Of a stretch of DNA of 64,000 nucleotides, positions 36,501 to 44,760 are shown one piece after another (within the stretch, counting starts at the first letter, position 1; every line of letters begins with the position of its first letter). The stretch is from Artemia franciscana (Eukaryota > Arthropoda > Branchiopoda > Anostraca > Artemiidae), in NCBI RefSeq assembly GCF_032884065.1, contig NC_088871.1, forward strand, positions 14,926,374-14,990,373, read 5' to 3'. A program made the position numbers and the translations under genes. The notes beneath the pieces were generated by a model, which saw nothing but the letters and a program-made list of their open reading frames with translations, was not told the DNA's origin and did no database searches.

Positions 36501-39500
36501 TGGCGTCTCAGGGTTTCTTCCGGTTGTCTCATTACGTGGCCTAGCCATTTGAGACTTCTTTTCTTGATCAAAGTGAAAATGTCAAATTTTGGATGCATAT
36601 TTTTATCAGTAGTTTGACTTGACTTGAATTTATTAAACAAGAAACGATATACATAAATCTTATACAAAGGAGACAGGGAGGCAACTCGTTTTGTCTCCTT
36701 TAACAATAGAGAGAAAAAACGTTGGTTGCTGATTCTTTGGGGCATCCTTATGTTGCTAATGTTCCGTAGCTATTTGCTCTCAAGAGTGCCAACCTGAAGC
36801 TGTTCCTGTGTCTTGAGCGGTGAAGTCTCACAACCATGTAATAAAATTGAACGCACACATGCTAAGTATGTTTCAAGCTTTGTTAATATAATAAATAAAG
36901 ATCCTTCAGAGGTATTGCTGGTGCATAGGGTGTCGAGACGACCGTTTCAGTTGCTGGGTCTTTTTTTTACAGGGACAAGTAGCAACCTTGTCGCCTAACA
37001 TTGCCAGAGTAAGGATCGATCCCTGGGTCCTGTATTTTCAAGCACATTATCTACCGTGATGTCACAGGGTTGAATTTTGTTACGAGGTTGACTTCCCTTC
37101 TTTTTCTTAGTGGTTTGCAGAACTGGCAAAAGATGGAAGAAGGTTTGCTAATGCTGCCTAGTCTTACTAGAAGTGTCAGTTTTAGCATCTATAAATGACT
37201 GAGATTTTTAAACTCCTCGACTGTCTCAACTGGTTCCCCATTAAGAAATGTACATAATTGATTTCCCATTAAGATATGCAGGAATCTATATATTTTTAAA
37301 AATGAGAAGGAACTTTTTCTGTTTTTGAGTAAATCATAATAGAACAAGGACCTTAACATATCCAAATGTTTCTATACTTAAATGCTGAACTTTAAACACA
37401 TAGACATTTTCTGTTGAACATAATCCTTTCTCTAAGGAATTCTAGAAACTTTTGTTCCTTGTGTATTCGTCTTATTTATTTTCTTCTTTTTTCTTTATAC
37501 TAAGGCTTGCAGCACTATATATTAAAACTGAGTTATTTAGAATGTAAAACTGCGTGGTAAAAGACTAGCTGCAGCTCAGACACTATAAAGTATATAGTGC
37601 TGCAAGCCTTAGTATAAAGAAAAAAGAAGAAAATAAACAAGATGAATATACAAGGAAGAAAAGTTTCTAGAATTCCTTAGAAAAAAATTATTATGTCCAA
37701 CAGAAAATGTTTATGTGTTTAAGGTTCAGCACTTAAGTATAGAAACATTTGGACATGTCAAAGTCTTTGTTCTATATGATTTGCTCAAAAACAGAAAAAG
37801 TGCCTTCTAATTTTAAGACTAATTTTTAAAGACTAGCTGCAGTTAGTCTTTAAAAACGCAGTAGTCCCTCTTTTACATTCAAATAATAACTCAATTTTAA
37901 TTTTCAAATTCTTAGTTTTATCTGTATTGGAATTTTCTGTATAGGAAACCTATGTTTTTAGGAACTAGTTATTCTTTGGGAATCATTAAACTCGTATATA
38001 ACCTGTATGAGTAGGCCTTTCACAAAAAAAATATCTGGAAAGTGTATCCTAGTTTTTAAAATAGAATATTTTTATGCTCTAGTAGCCAGTTTTTAATTGA
38101 TTTTTAGGGTATTTTCTGAGAACTTTTCTAGAATAGAGTCAATCCGATAGAATTAAGACCAAAAACTTATCAAAAGCCACGAAATAGAGTGCTCTTGTTT
38201 ATTTGACCATTGTGTTTCAAACTATTTACAATTAGCAACTTTAAGTAACAAAACAAATTATTGCCAACGTAAGTTATAAAATTTCTTCAAGTTGCAAAAA
38301 GCAACTCAGTATAATTTGAAATTATAAATGTTTGGAGTAGCACTGACAAAAGTCAACACTTTGCAACTAAGGGAAAAACACTTCTCAAAAACAGCTCTTT
38401 GCAACAAGGAGAAAGTGTAACTTAAGAGCCAGACTATAAGGTAAAGCTAAAGATAAAGCCTGTGGTTGATTTGATAATGAATGTTTATCTATCACCGTAC
38501 CTAAAACATTTCACCCTAAGGATTGGGAGACATAGAATGTATTTTTTGAGGATTTTGTTTAGTTAGTAGTCCTGGTCATATAGGCTTTAGTAAACTTGTC
38601 TGTTTTGCCAGATAAGTAAGTCCTGGCAAATAATTTAGTGTTTGTAAAATTTGTTCTATAAAAATGAAATTGTAAGTTTCTGTTTGGAAAATTGGAATTC
38701 CAGTCCTAATTTTGTTTAATCAAACACAAACACCTCCTGAATTTTCATTTTCTTTGCTTATAAATAACTAAGAAACATTCCGGATTTAGATTAAGGAACG
38801 CTTAGAAAAATCTTAGGGTTACGAAGTCTGTAGATACCACAATATGATTTATAACTGGTCGGTTTATTTCCTGTCATGTTCATGACAGGTAAAATTATTT
38901 CCTGGGCGTTTATAATAATGAAAATGAAAATCATCAATGATCTTAATATTTTAGGCACATGAAGAATGTTTATATTAAGAAAATTGAGAGGGTTCATAAG
39001 TAACTTCTGATTGGTTCTAAGGTTTCGGGAAGGCTTGCCTGTCCCCCCTCCCCCTTCTCAGGGTTACACATTTCAAGTAATCTCAGCCCAAATTTAAACC
39101 GTTCAGCCACAAATGGCTAGTCGATTTTTTTTTGTATAGCGAACTTTTTTCAGGAATATATTTACTTTTTGTGCTGAGCAAATGATGCTCATTATCTTCC
39201 TCATTTTAGCTCCTCCTCATCCGGAACTACGTTTCAAATATGTAAAAAGTAATGGTTTGTATGGATTGTTTTATAGGAAGGACTGAAAAGAGATATGTTT
39301 GATTGCATTTGACCTATTGTTTAAAAGGGCTCTATCCTTTTAAATTACACATGAGATTACAAATTATGCATAATTTTATTTCAGGAAATTGAGCAAAGTT
39401 TCAAAGAATATCAAGATTCCTCCAAAATTGGTTTTGAAGAGGCCATAACTTTAGAAGAAAGGGCACAGAAAAGTGCTGAAGCCCAAATTATGCTTTTCCA

Positions 39501-42500
39501 AGCCAAAAGGGAAAATGTACAATTTCAATTGGAAGCCGCATACAGAGCTCGTCTCCACCATGTTAATAACGAGGTGAGAGATGTATACATAGGGCCGCTT
39601 AAAGTCATGACCTGAGTTGTAGTAAAACAATTCTAACCCCACCCCTGTACGACGTCCTCAAATCGAAAAAAATTGCTTCTGTAATATTCATTATTTTTTC
39701 GTTTAGGTATTTTTTTAGAAAAAAAATGAATAAATAAAAACAGTTCAGATCAGCCACTCTTCTGAAGGAAATAGTACAGTAGTGAAGCTTTTCCTTCATT
39801 ATATTCTGAAAATTTATGTTTTATTAAATGTTCACAGTCCCTTCCAGCTTACTGTACCCCAGTCTCTTCTCCCTAAAATCGGGATATAGTCCCACGCTGT
39901 ATAATTAGTTTGCCTGATTCGGTAAGATTTTTTTTATTATTGTTATCATTATTTGGCATTATGAACCAACTTTAGATTACAAAAAATCAAAAAAATGGTA
40001 CAAACCATCAAAATTAAGAATGCAGTTAAACTGGAAGCGATCTTAAATTAGATTAAATAAAATAAAGGTCTTTTTCAACTGAAAGGAGGAGCATTAAAGG
40101 AGCAACATTAAAACTTAAAAGGAACAGAAATTGTTACGTGTATGAGAGGGATATTCCCCTCCTCAACGCCTCGCTCTTCAAGCTAAACTTTTTTAGTACT
40201 TTTAAAAAAGCTTCTTATTGTTTTAATTAAACGACCTTCGGGTTTCAGGAGTCATTCTTAAATAATTGAAGCAAAATTCCAACTTTACCGGAAAGAGATG
40301 GGTTTTGATGAGGGGGAAACCCTCCTCACATGCGCAATAATTTCTGTTGGTTTTAAGTTTTAATATTGCTCCTTACTTTCAGGTGAATTCCTTATATTAT
40401 TGAATTCCTTATCGTTTTTTAAATGATGCCATGAAATCTGGCTCTACCTCTACGGAAACCCCCCAACCCTCTCCATAGAAAGATCCTCTAAAAAAATCAT
40501 TCCCGGTGAAAATTCACCCCAGTCTAACATCTTCAAGCGTAAAATTGAGCCGGAAAAGAGAAAGTAAGAGTAATAAAAAAAAATCGTATAGGAATTCTGG
40601 TAAATGCTCCTAGTGTAAATTTTCCTTTAAATATTACCCCCCCCCCCCCCAGAGAAACTTCTCTTTCTAAGGAAAATTCCCCCTTTGGAAAATCCCCCCC
40701 AGCTGAAAATTCAACCCCTCCTCTCTGCTACTCAAAAAATGTATTCTTACTTCTCAAAAACAAATACTATACGTAAACAATAGGCAAATCTTCAAACCTT
40801 AAAAGACCTTTACCCAGGGGCAGTGGGTGTCATGTTATCTCAAAAGGCATAGTTATTTTGCCTTTCAACTATGCTGGACAATATGGCAATCTCATAATTG
40901 TGATCGAACGATTTTGGGAAAAAGTGTTGCGTGGGAGGGGGCCTAGTTGCCCTCCAATATTTTTGGTCCCTTAAAAAAGCACTAGAACTTTTAATTTCCG
41001 TTCCAATTACCCCTCTTTCGATATTCTAAGACCATTTGGTCCATACGATTGACCCTTGGAAAGTAAAATCAAATAAACACACATCCATGATCTTTCTTCT
41101 GGCAAAAAACACAAAATTCCATATTTTTTCAGATAGGAGCATGAAACCTCTACGGTGGGGTTTTCTGATATGCTGAATCAGATGGTCGGATTTCCATTAA
41201 GGTTCTTTGACTTTTTTTTGGAGGGGGTCCTTCCCTTTTCAAAATCAGGCGAATTTTCCGAGGCTGGTAGCCTTGGATGGATAACACTAAACTTAATGAA
41301 TCTTATGTATTTGGAACCGGTATAATAAGCTTATTCTTTTAGTATATCTATTGATATAAAAATCGTCATTTTTTGAGTTTTGGTTACTATTGAGCTGCAT
41401 GGCTCCTTGCTTAGAGTTCTTTACCATGATTTATTTAATAAATACAAATAATTATGAATGTGGTAAAGTAAAAATTTTGTTATTGTGATGTTTTTTGAAA
41501 GAGAAATAAAGTATTCACTGTAAAAATTGCTACCCATGGGATAGACAATTTAATTTTCACCCAGTCCCCTTGTCCTTTCTATTCCCAAGATATAGACGTA
41601 AGCTATATACAACAGTTTATACAACTGCATATTAATTTATTTTTTACTTATATCTCATCAACAGTTCGTTCATAACGACAAATATCGCTAATTGAAAAAA
41701 CAACTTGGAAAATTCTGTATAAAGCCTAGGGTTAGATTCAGAGTTTAGAGGAGAGGGAAGGTGGTTGGGATGCAGTTAAACTGGACTTGTCACTACAAAT
41801 CTCATAAATAATAATTTTTTCTTTGTAGTGAAGTACTAGTTTTAGCATCATAGTGTTTAACCCAGAAGAAAGGATTAACTGAACTGTTCTCAAGTATTAG
41901 TTTTAGTTCAAGTATTAGTCAAGTTTTAGTGTTCTCAAGAAGCCACGCCTAGTTCGAAAATGTTTTATAGCACTTGATTAGGCTTAATTATGTTTGATGG
42001 AACAATGTGAAGATATCAATGAATTTAAAAAGAAATATCTGAATTTGGAGGGTCTGGAGTTTGAAATAAAAGATCACAAGAAAACAAAATTGTATTTTAC
42101 TGCTTTTAGGTCATATTTGCAGCATAGAAACATCTTGTTACATCAAGTTTTGTCAGCGCTGCTATTATTAACTATTGTTTATAACTCTTATGTGTATCAG
42201 GTACGTATGTAGGAATTTAGAAAGGGGTAAAAAAAACAATGATTATATGAAAAAGTACGTTGTGGGGAATCATAGTATCTATATATTAAGGAAGGGGTAG
42301 TGGCCCCGTATATGCATGTTTATATGTGAACGCAATAAATTTTGAGGGGGAGGGAGGCTTAATTTCAGGGGGATACAAATCTAATTGAAAAGAAAACAAT
42401 GTAAACGAATTCTAAGAAAGATCTAGGATATTATAGGAAAGATCCCAAATATCCAGAGATTTGGATGATGGGGCGGATCCATAGTCCTTCAAAATGCCAG

Positions 42501-43538
42501 TTTTGATCTATTTCTCTGTCATTTACTCAAATTCTATTCCTCGTACTTTTAGAGCAGAATTAAGAGTACAGTTTTATATATAGTTTTTATTACTCAGAGA
42601 AGAAACTCCCATCTTATTTGGATGTTCTTTCGCATATATTTTTACACAACATTATCCGAAAAGTACAATAAAGCTAAAAAAAAAAACTCCCTCCGAGTCT
42701 CAGCCCCTTATTTTGTCTTGCTCTCATCGCACCTTGCGGAGTAAACATAGCAATAAGTTGAAACCTATAATACCTTACGTAAATTTATCTTCATTCAAGC
42801 ATGGTAAGTTTGAAGTTGCCGGGTTATTTGATGGAAATTAGTTGTAAAGGAAATTCAACTTGGTCTCAACTATTTTTTAGGTTTTCGCAGTAAATAGCTA
42901 TGAAAACCTGAAGAAAAGATTCAGAAACCTTTTGCAAGATTGTTTGTTCTCTGTCCTCTATACTGATGTTTCGACTTCGATATGCTGTCTGTTTTTAATA
43001 TTTTTTTTTATTTTTTAAGGGGGGTAAGAAATCCACAAATTTCTAGGAGTGAGTCATAAGATTTTGGAGTTGTTAAGGCGGTTTCCGAGGTTTTCTTAAA
43101 AAGACTAGATTTATAGACGTCATATAAAAAAAATATTTGAGTTGGGGATGGGATTATTGTCCCTCGTTTGAATTTATTTTTCTTGTCAACGTTTTTTTTT
43201 ATCATGTCAAGCCTGTTACAACTTACTCATTGTATCGCTTCGTGTTGCAGAATTGTTTGCCCATTTTTCTTTTTTCTTTTCCAAAGACATGAGGTGGTGG
43301 GAACCCTCACTCAATAAAATCCCTTGCTACTCCCAAATTATACACATTATCTATTTTGCAGATCAAGAAGCGTCTTGACTACCACCTTGAAACCGAACGA
43401 GCTCAACGTCAAATTAAACAGAAAAACATGGTTGACTGGATTGTTAGAAATGTAATGAAATCAATAACCCCTGAGCAGGAGCGTCTAATGCTCAGTAAAT
43501 GTATTTCAGATTTAAAGGCCATGTCAATTAAAGCCTAA
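12553..43538 (+). CDS. ATPsynB: ATP synthase subunit b, mitochondrial (five coding exons)
   Basis: Subunit b forms the peripheral stalk of mitochondrial F1Fo-ATP synthase, anchoring in the inner membrane and holding F1 static against the rotor. Exons are 12553-12580, 28181-28420, 35237-35400, 39385-39573 and 43362-43538. They join in phase with GT-AG borders to give 265 residues, close to the family's usual 240-270. In order the protein has a basic, Ser/Ala-rich mitochondrial presequence, the conserved PGKVRVGF and [10 protein letters not shown] motifs, two hydrophobic segments ([20 protein letters not shown] and [16 protein letters not shown]), a charged stalk helix, and the C-terminal RLDYHLE, MVDWI and CISDLK motifs. 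The start at 12553 is chosen because MLSR begins a typical presequence; an in-frame ATG at 12394 would add a hydrophobic leader unlike the family. An AATAAA lies 43 bases after the stop. Most of the 31-kb span is transposon-filled intron. Confidence 0.93.
13199..13203. repeat. Target site duplication, left copy (CATGG)
   Basis: CATGG directly precedes the left LTR and is repeated at 17500-17504 directly after the right LTR. Five bases is the usual size for Ty3-type integration. Confidence 0.85.
13204..13328 (-). repeat. 3' LTR of the 13.2-17.5 kb Ty3-type element
   Basis: 125 bases starting TG and ending CA, about 96% identical to 17375-17499. Confidence 0.9.
17357..17374 (-). promoter_or_regulatory. 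Primer-binding site, tRNA-Leu type
   Basis: On the - strand, immediately after the 5' LTR, reads TGGTGTCAGAAGTGGGAT. This is complementary to the CCA-bearing 3' end of animal leucine tRNAs, which end in a CCCACTYCTGACA-like sequence. Confidence 0.75.
17375..17499 (-). repeat. 5' LTR of the 13.2-17.5 kb Ty3-type element
   Basis: 125 bases, TG..CA, pairing with 13204-13328. Followed by the CATGG duplication at 17500-17504. Confidence 0.9.
17590..18120. repeat. Foldback / tandem repeat cluster
   Basis: A segment at about 17595-17745 (AGCAGTTCATATAACTGGC..TGATGCC..TCTTAAAAATGACAAATTT) is repeated directly at about 17750-17885. Its beginning is found in inverted orientation at about 18049-18115. 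No coding capacity. It resembles a small foldback or MITE-like unit. Confidence 0.6.
18121..20069. other. Intronic AT-rich sequence with dispersed-repeat pieces
   Basis: Pieces at 18370-18490 and 18950-19060 share GACATACTCTAGTCTGCAGA and CCTAACCCATTTCCAAGATA with copies near 49.3-49.9 kb. A piece at 19795-19900 resembles 11280-11385. No gene seen. Confidence 0.5.
21618..24848 (-). mobile_element. Second Ty3/Gypsy-type LTR element (fossil, partial)
   Basis: Inserted in the LINE endonuclease region and oriented on the - strand. From right to left it has an LTR of about 120 bases (24726 to about 24840), an adjoining tRNA-Leu-type primer site, a gag and zinc-knuckle/protease region (about 23.6-24.6 kb), reverse transcriptase (about 22.7-23.6), RNase H (about 22.1-22.6) and part of an integrase (about 21.6-22.1). 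Only one LTR is recognisable. Protein regions and the primer site are clearly related to the 13.2-17.5 kb element, so the two belong to one clade. The reading frames have a few breaks. Exact left and right edges are uncertain by some bases. Confidence 0.85.
24708..24725 (-). promoter_or_regulatory. Primer-binding site of the second Ty3-type element
   Basis: Same 18-base tRNA-Leu complement as at 17357-17374, directly inside the LTR that begins at 24726. Confidence 0.75.
26690..26920 (-). mobile_element. Third Ty3-type fragment (reverse transcriptase)
   Basis: On the - strand, about 75 codons match the start of the RT domain of the two larger elements (motifs such as [18 protein letters not shown] and PVDLNK). 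No LTR or other domain is recognisable beside it. A fossil fragment. Confidence 0.7.
27115..27425. repeat. A/T-rich degenerate minisatellite
   Basis: Repeated variants of AATTTTGAAAAGATAAAAA with spacing of roughly 18-36 bases. No coding meaning. Confidence 0.75.
28181..28420 (+). CDS. ATPsynB: ATPsynB exon 2
   Basis: Acceptor TTGTTTTCAG before, donor GTAAAT after. Encodes the remaining presequence (Ser/Thr/Ala-rich) and the first conserved mature segment [20 protein letters not shown], ending in TGVTG, which matches insect subunit b from memory. The last codon is split G|GG. Confidence 0.93.
29316..30482 (+). CDS. LINE ORF1 protein with three zinc knuckles
   Basis: 388 residues. ORF1 proteins of this class bind the element's RNA to form the retrotransposition particle. 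The N-terminal ~140 residues are predicted helical and charged. A middle region (about 170-315) looks like the compact RNA-binding fold usual before the knuckles; that is inference. The C-terminus has three cysteine-histidine knuckles at about 321-334 ([14 protein letters not shown]), 340-356 and 362-377. The stop TAA is followed with no gap by the ATG of ORF2. The frame is uninterrupted. The start is the first ATG of the open frame, 29316, in a GC-richer context. Confidence 0.88.
   Translation: MGTLVRNAVLNFLTRSMQAGNKIESIVKRAVEFFDHAEILSAKEKLITLANEIGYDYVYRKTANDSDNVMEMAKILALCAKEKKPLPTFVIFDPQEVPTCPDEVSACVRIKVNEMCRKFDAGLGAIADKIKLASEQCAQQLAGVSQQCTTISDAISQGSPTPRSAANPPSKPLYSVVVKANDMPPELTSPQSRKDFFAKVCPSDVSSDSLTLKRSNDEWKILVQSRDAATQLAEAMKRKNITTKVKVPQFVGIMKRVPSSVSESELCQIAGCDKVAQCGSTRAFKLFYASRQTLENAIANPLKICLELFRIEEFRFLPRRCFKCHAVGHLAADCSQPERCSRCGGDGHSSSKDNPCSNPQKCLNCGSSRHSCYHAACPFNKAQPNTST
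30483..33125 (+). CDS. LINE ORF2: AP-type endonuclease and reverse transcriptase
   Basis: 880 residues, uninterrupted. The endonuclease domain is N-terminal, with an asparagine near the start (FCWNMNG), QEH at about 34-36, GDFN at 145-148, LDHVV near 192 and SDHLPL at 213-218. These nick target DNA for target-primed reverse transcription. The RT domain spans about 470-750: motif [11 protein letters not shown] with aspartate about 586, motif [13 protein letters not shown], and catalytic FADD at 682-685. A short C-terminal tail follows without a recognised RNase H. The ATG touches the ORF1 stop (TAAATG), suggesting termination-reinitiation by the same ribosome. Both catalytic centres are kept, so the copy may be competent; that is inference. 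Confidence 0.92.
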   Translation: MENRIFCWNMNGKVLDRIPLLTDLSKEYNCICIQEHFLTDDSVNLLKFSSDMHYLVQPARRSGTRGRPSGGLAIITRSNSGPPVCVEQNEWFQAAKMHGVFFVNVYLPTNYNDIASEKKFAKACQKLGKCLLSLVQKSCPVIILGDFNCNLDDHSCPRAVLLLNALPSGFKVAKKDKCYSYISTAKTVSNLDHVVTYKLDLESVSVGSDGAYSDHLPLSFAIPAVSPQCAPKTKPEPARDWKKVVREQFQLNCEQILKKIKVPFHLLQWDCDLTESEIRLQLNMYFYEICHSLRVAERVAVPLRSVRRGSRVKGWASNSELVKARAAAKFWLGVWHECDRPKSGVVNELRVYTKRRFAKELRKHRSSLKRETVSKIIENPNLVWKLRARPVESTGQNASDIDEEIWVDYFAAEFSPPDEVKNKKFSEELDQLMTKEHNYLVISSAKITHLCQKLKKKLSAGADQICALHLLNGGPVLSEHLAIAYQIILTHGIVPDIFCLGVITPVLKKGKPAHEPSSYRPITVSSVFCKLFEKLIISDIKASCKVPPHQFGFQAGLGCAHALHVAANVLLDAHISKESLAIGEYDVQRAFDSGIHSQNMVELRKSGVDRAIVKPLNDMYSRLKVRIKLSGKLSRRFAVVKKGIKQGAVSSPDLFNNSISTAQSKVAPCCIFKGIDVSLVGFADDLLNFSRILSSLESNFKILEMEYDEIGLSFNVTKCEVLLFNWNASQPEIQLGSQVVMPSKSIVYLGLPIGETLQHTRALLVKHIEKKIRSAYGASVSSKRNLNRSLRAQIFVAVALPHVLYVSPFWKLLTNSNKVTIRRIFFRYLKFLLEMPLRTSNSYLTRRYSVPDPFTAVEACLEKYRDRVEASNHQWTAILT
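35237..35400 (+). CDS. ATPsynB: ATPsynB exon 3 (membrane segment)
   Basis: Acceptor TGTTTCAG, donor GTAAGT. Encodes the membrane-embedded part, [20 protein letters not shown] followed by EHEF and a second hydrophobic stretch, ending at KGIG in phase 0. Confidence 0.93.
36012..36049. repeat. Perfect 16-bp inverted repeat, 6-base loop
   Basis: GACTACAAAGACAGGG at 36012-36027 and its exact complement at 36034-36049, with the loop TCAAAG. Confidence 0.95.
36355..37240 (-). mobile_element. 3' remnant of a LINE (RTE/CR1-like reverse transcriptase C-terminus)
   Basis: Read on the - strand, pieces follow the usual order of a LINE RT tail. [10 protein letters not shown] is at about 37195-37225, a cysteine-bearing segment like [16 protein letters not shown] at about 36810-36865, and [20 protein letters not shown] at about 36495-36555. 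Frameshifts separate the pieces. WLGHVMR-type endings are common in RTE-like elements, so that is my best guess. The 5' part is missing. Confidence 0.65.
37299..37815. repeat. Large inverted repeat, arms about 223 bases
   Basis: Left arm 37299-37521 pairs with right arm 37591-37815 at roughly 90% by eye (for example AGGCTTGCAGCACTATATA against its complement). The spacer is about 69 bases. Sequence in the spacer (ACTGCGTGGTAAAAGACTAG) is itself found inverted just outside the right arm (about 37825-37860), so the hairpin is nested. No ORF. It may be a foldback transposon or a head-to-head duplicated MITE in an intron. Confidence 0.85.
39385..39573 (+). CDS. ATPsynB: ATPsynB exon 4 (stalk helix)
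   Basis: 63 codons in phase 0 between TTTCAG and GTGAGA. Charged, alanine-rich helix ([41 protein letters not shown]) that matches the peripheral-stalk part of subunit b. Confidence 0.93.
40055..41440 (-). repeat. Foldback dispersed repeat, long copy e
   Basis: Hairpin domain at about 40075-40385 (arms beginning TTTCAACTGAAAGGAG and ending CTTACTTTCAGGTG). This is followed by about 1 kb containing two poly-C tracts, then the family terminus TATTGAGCTGCATGGCTCC and a decayed palindrome near 41425. Together with copy f it shows that the full-length family member is about 1-1.4 kb. No ORF of note. Confidence 0.7.
41988..42202 (+). other. Unexplained ORF / possible exon in ATPsynB intron 4
   Basis: An open stretch from the ATG at 41997 encodes a charged first part ([20 protein letters not shown]), then a hydrophobic stretch ([16 protein letters not shown]). 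It ends at CAG|GTACGT, a strong donor in phase 0, the phase required by ATPsynB exon 5. Acceptor-like TGCTTTTAG and TTTGCAG occur within it (about 42110 and 42122). I do not recognise the protein. It could be an alternative exon, the first exon of a nested gene, or chance. Confidence 0.3.
43362..43538 (+). CDS. ATPsynB: ATPsynB exon 5 (C-terminus and stop)
   Basis: 58 codons plus TAA after the acceptor ATTTTGCAG. Conserved end of subunit b: [31 protein letters not shown] and CISDLKAM. Confidence 0.94.
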   Translation: MKKRLDYHLETERAQRQIKQKNMVDWIVRNVMKSITPEQERLMLSKCISDLKAMSIKA

Positions 43539-43580
43539 ATATTTTTTGAGCTACTACCGCTCTATTCTGTGTTAAAATGA

Positions 43581-43586
43581 AATAAA
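43581..43586 (+). terminator. Poly(A) signal of ATPsynB
   Basis: AATAAA 43 bases after the stop codon. T-rich sequence follows at 43596-43615. Confidence 0.75.
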
Positions 43587-43783
43587 ACGACGTTTAATTT
43601 CTGTTTTATAATTTTCTTCCCGTGTTCTGGAATAGGGCTGACAACATTTATTTTGTATCACCTTTTGGGATCCCCCAAATACGAGATTTGAAGTCCTGCT
43701 CTTTTGCGGACAACGGATTTCTTTTTATTCATACCTAATTCAGTTTTATTCACAGTGTTTTCGTATTCTTGATGGCATTTCTA

Positions 43784-44760
43784 ATAGTTCGTGGTTACGA
43801 ACTGTAAGTAAGGAGCGACCCGGCTCAATAGTAACCAAAAATCTAGAAAAAACGGAATTTTGATACCAATAGACATATAAAAAAAATTGGATTTTTATGC
43901 TGATTTCAAATATATGTTTCATAAAGTTTAGTCTTACCCATCAAAAGCTACGATTCTGAGAAAATGTGGCTTATTTTCGAAAAAAAGGGGGAAACACCCC
44001 CTAAATATCATAGAATCTTAATGACAATCACATCATTAGATTTAACATATATTAGAACCATTCCGTAGACGTTTTAGGCTCATATCTGCAAAAATGTGGA
44101 ATGTTGTATTTTTTCGCCAGAAGAAAGATCACGGATGCGTGTTTATTTGTTGTTTTGTTGTTGTTTTTTTCAGTGGTGATTGTATCGACCCAGTGGTTCT
44201 AGAATATCGCGCGAGGGCTCATTATAACGGAAATTGAAAGCTATAATGCGCATTTTAACTGACCAAAAAATTGGAGGGCAGCTATGCCCCCTCCTGCGCT
44301 CATTTTCCCCCCAAAGTCACCTGATAAAAATTCTGATATAGCCAATTTGGTAAGCATAGTTGAAAAATCTAAAAACTATTTCTTTGAGGATGATTTAATC
44401 CCCCACAGTCTCCAGGAAGGGCTGAAAGTTATGAACTTTGTCTATTGTTTACATAGAGTGTTGGTCATTGGGAAATATACAGACATTTTCTGGGGGGAGG
44501 ATGGGGGTAACGTGGGAGGATCTTCCTGTGGGGGAAGAGAATTTTCCATGAAGGGGGGGTGGATTTCTCGGCATTATTAAAAAAAACGATCAGAAACAAA
44601 TAAAAAAAATAGTTTTTTCAACTGGAAGTAAGGAGCATCATTAAGCGCGAGGTTTTGACGAGGGGGTGAACCCCCTTATATACGTAATGATTTCTGTTCG
44701 TTATAATGTTGCTCATTGCTCAGTTGAAAAAACTTGTTTTTATTAAATTATCAAGGATAG
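43784..44760 (+). repeat. Foldback dispersed repeat, long copy f
   Basis: Begins with AGTTCGTGGTTACGAACT and GGAGCGACCCGGCTCAATAG just downstream of ATPsynB. It runs through the same internal segments as copy e and ends in the TTCAACTGGAAGTAAGGAG..TTGCTCAGTTGAAAAAAC hairpin domain (about 44615-44735). The 98-codon open frame at 44284 lies inside this repeat and is not a gene. Confidence 0.75.

Larger units (their letters stand above)
35401..39384 (+). other. ATPsynB intron 3
   Basis: 4.0 kb, GTAAGT..TTTCAG. Holds a perfect 16-bp hairpin (36012-36049), a - strand LINE end (36355-37240) and a large inverted repeat (37299-37815). The remainder (35401-36000, 37820-39380) is AT-rich with nothing recognised. 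Confidence 0.85.
39574..43361 (+). other. ATPsynB intron 4
   Basis: 3.8 kb, GTGAGA..TTTTGCAG. Holds the foldback repeat copy e and an unexplained open frame ending in a donor-like site (41988-42202). The rest, 42210-43350, shows nothing recognised. Confidence 0.85.

Noticed and set aside
44284-44580. 98-codon + strand open frame
   Set aside because: Lies wholly inside foldback repeat copy f and has low-complexity glycine-rich content.
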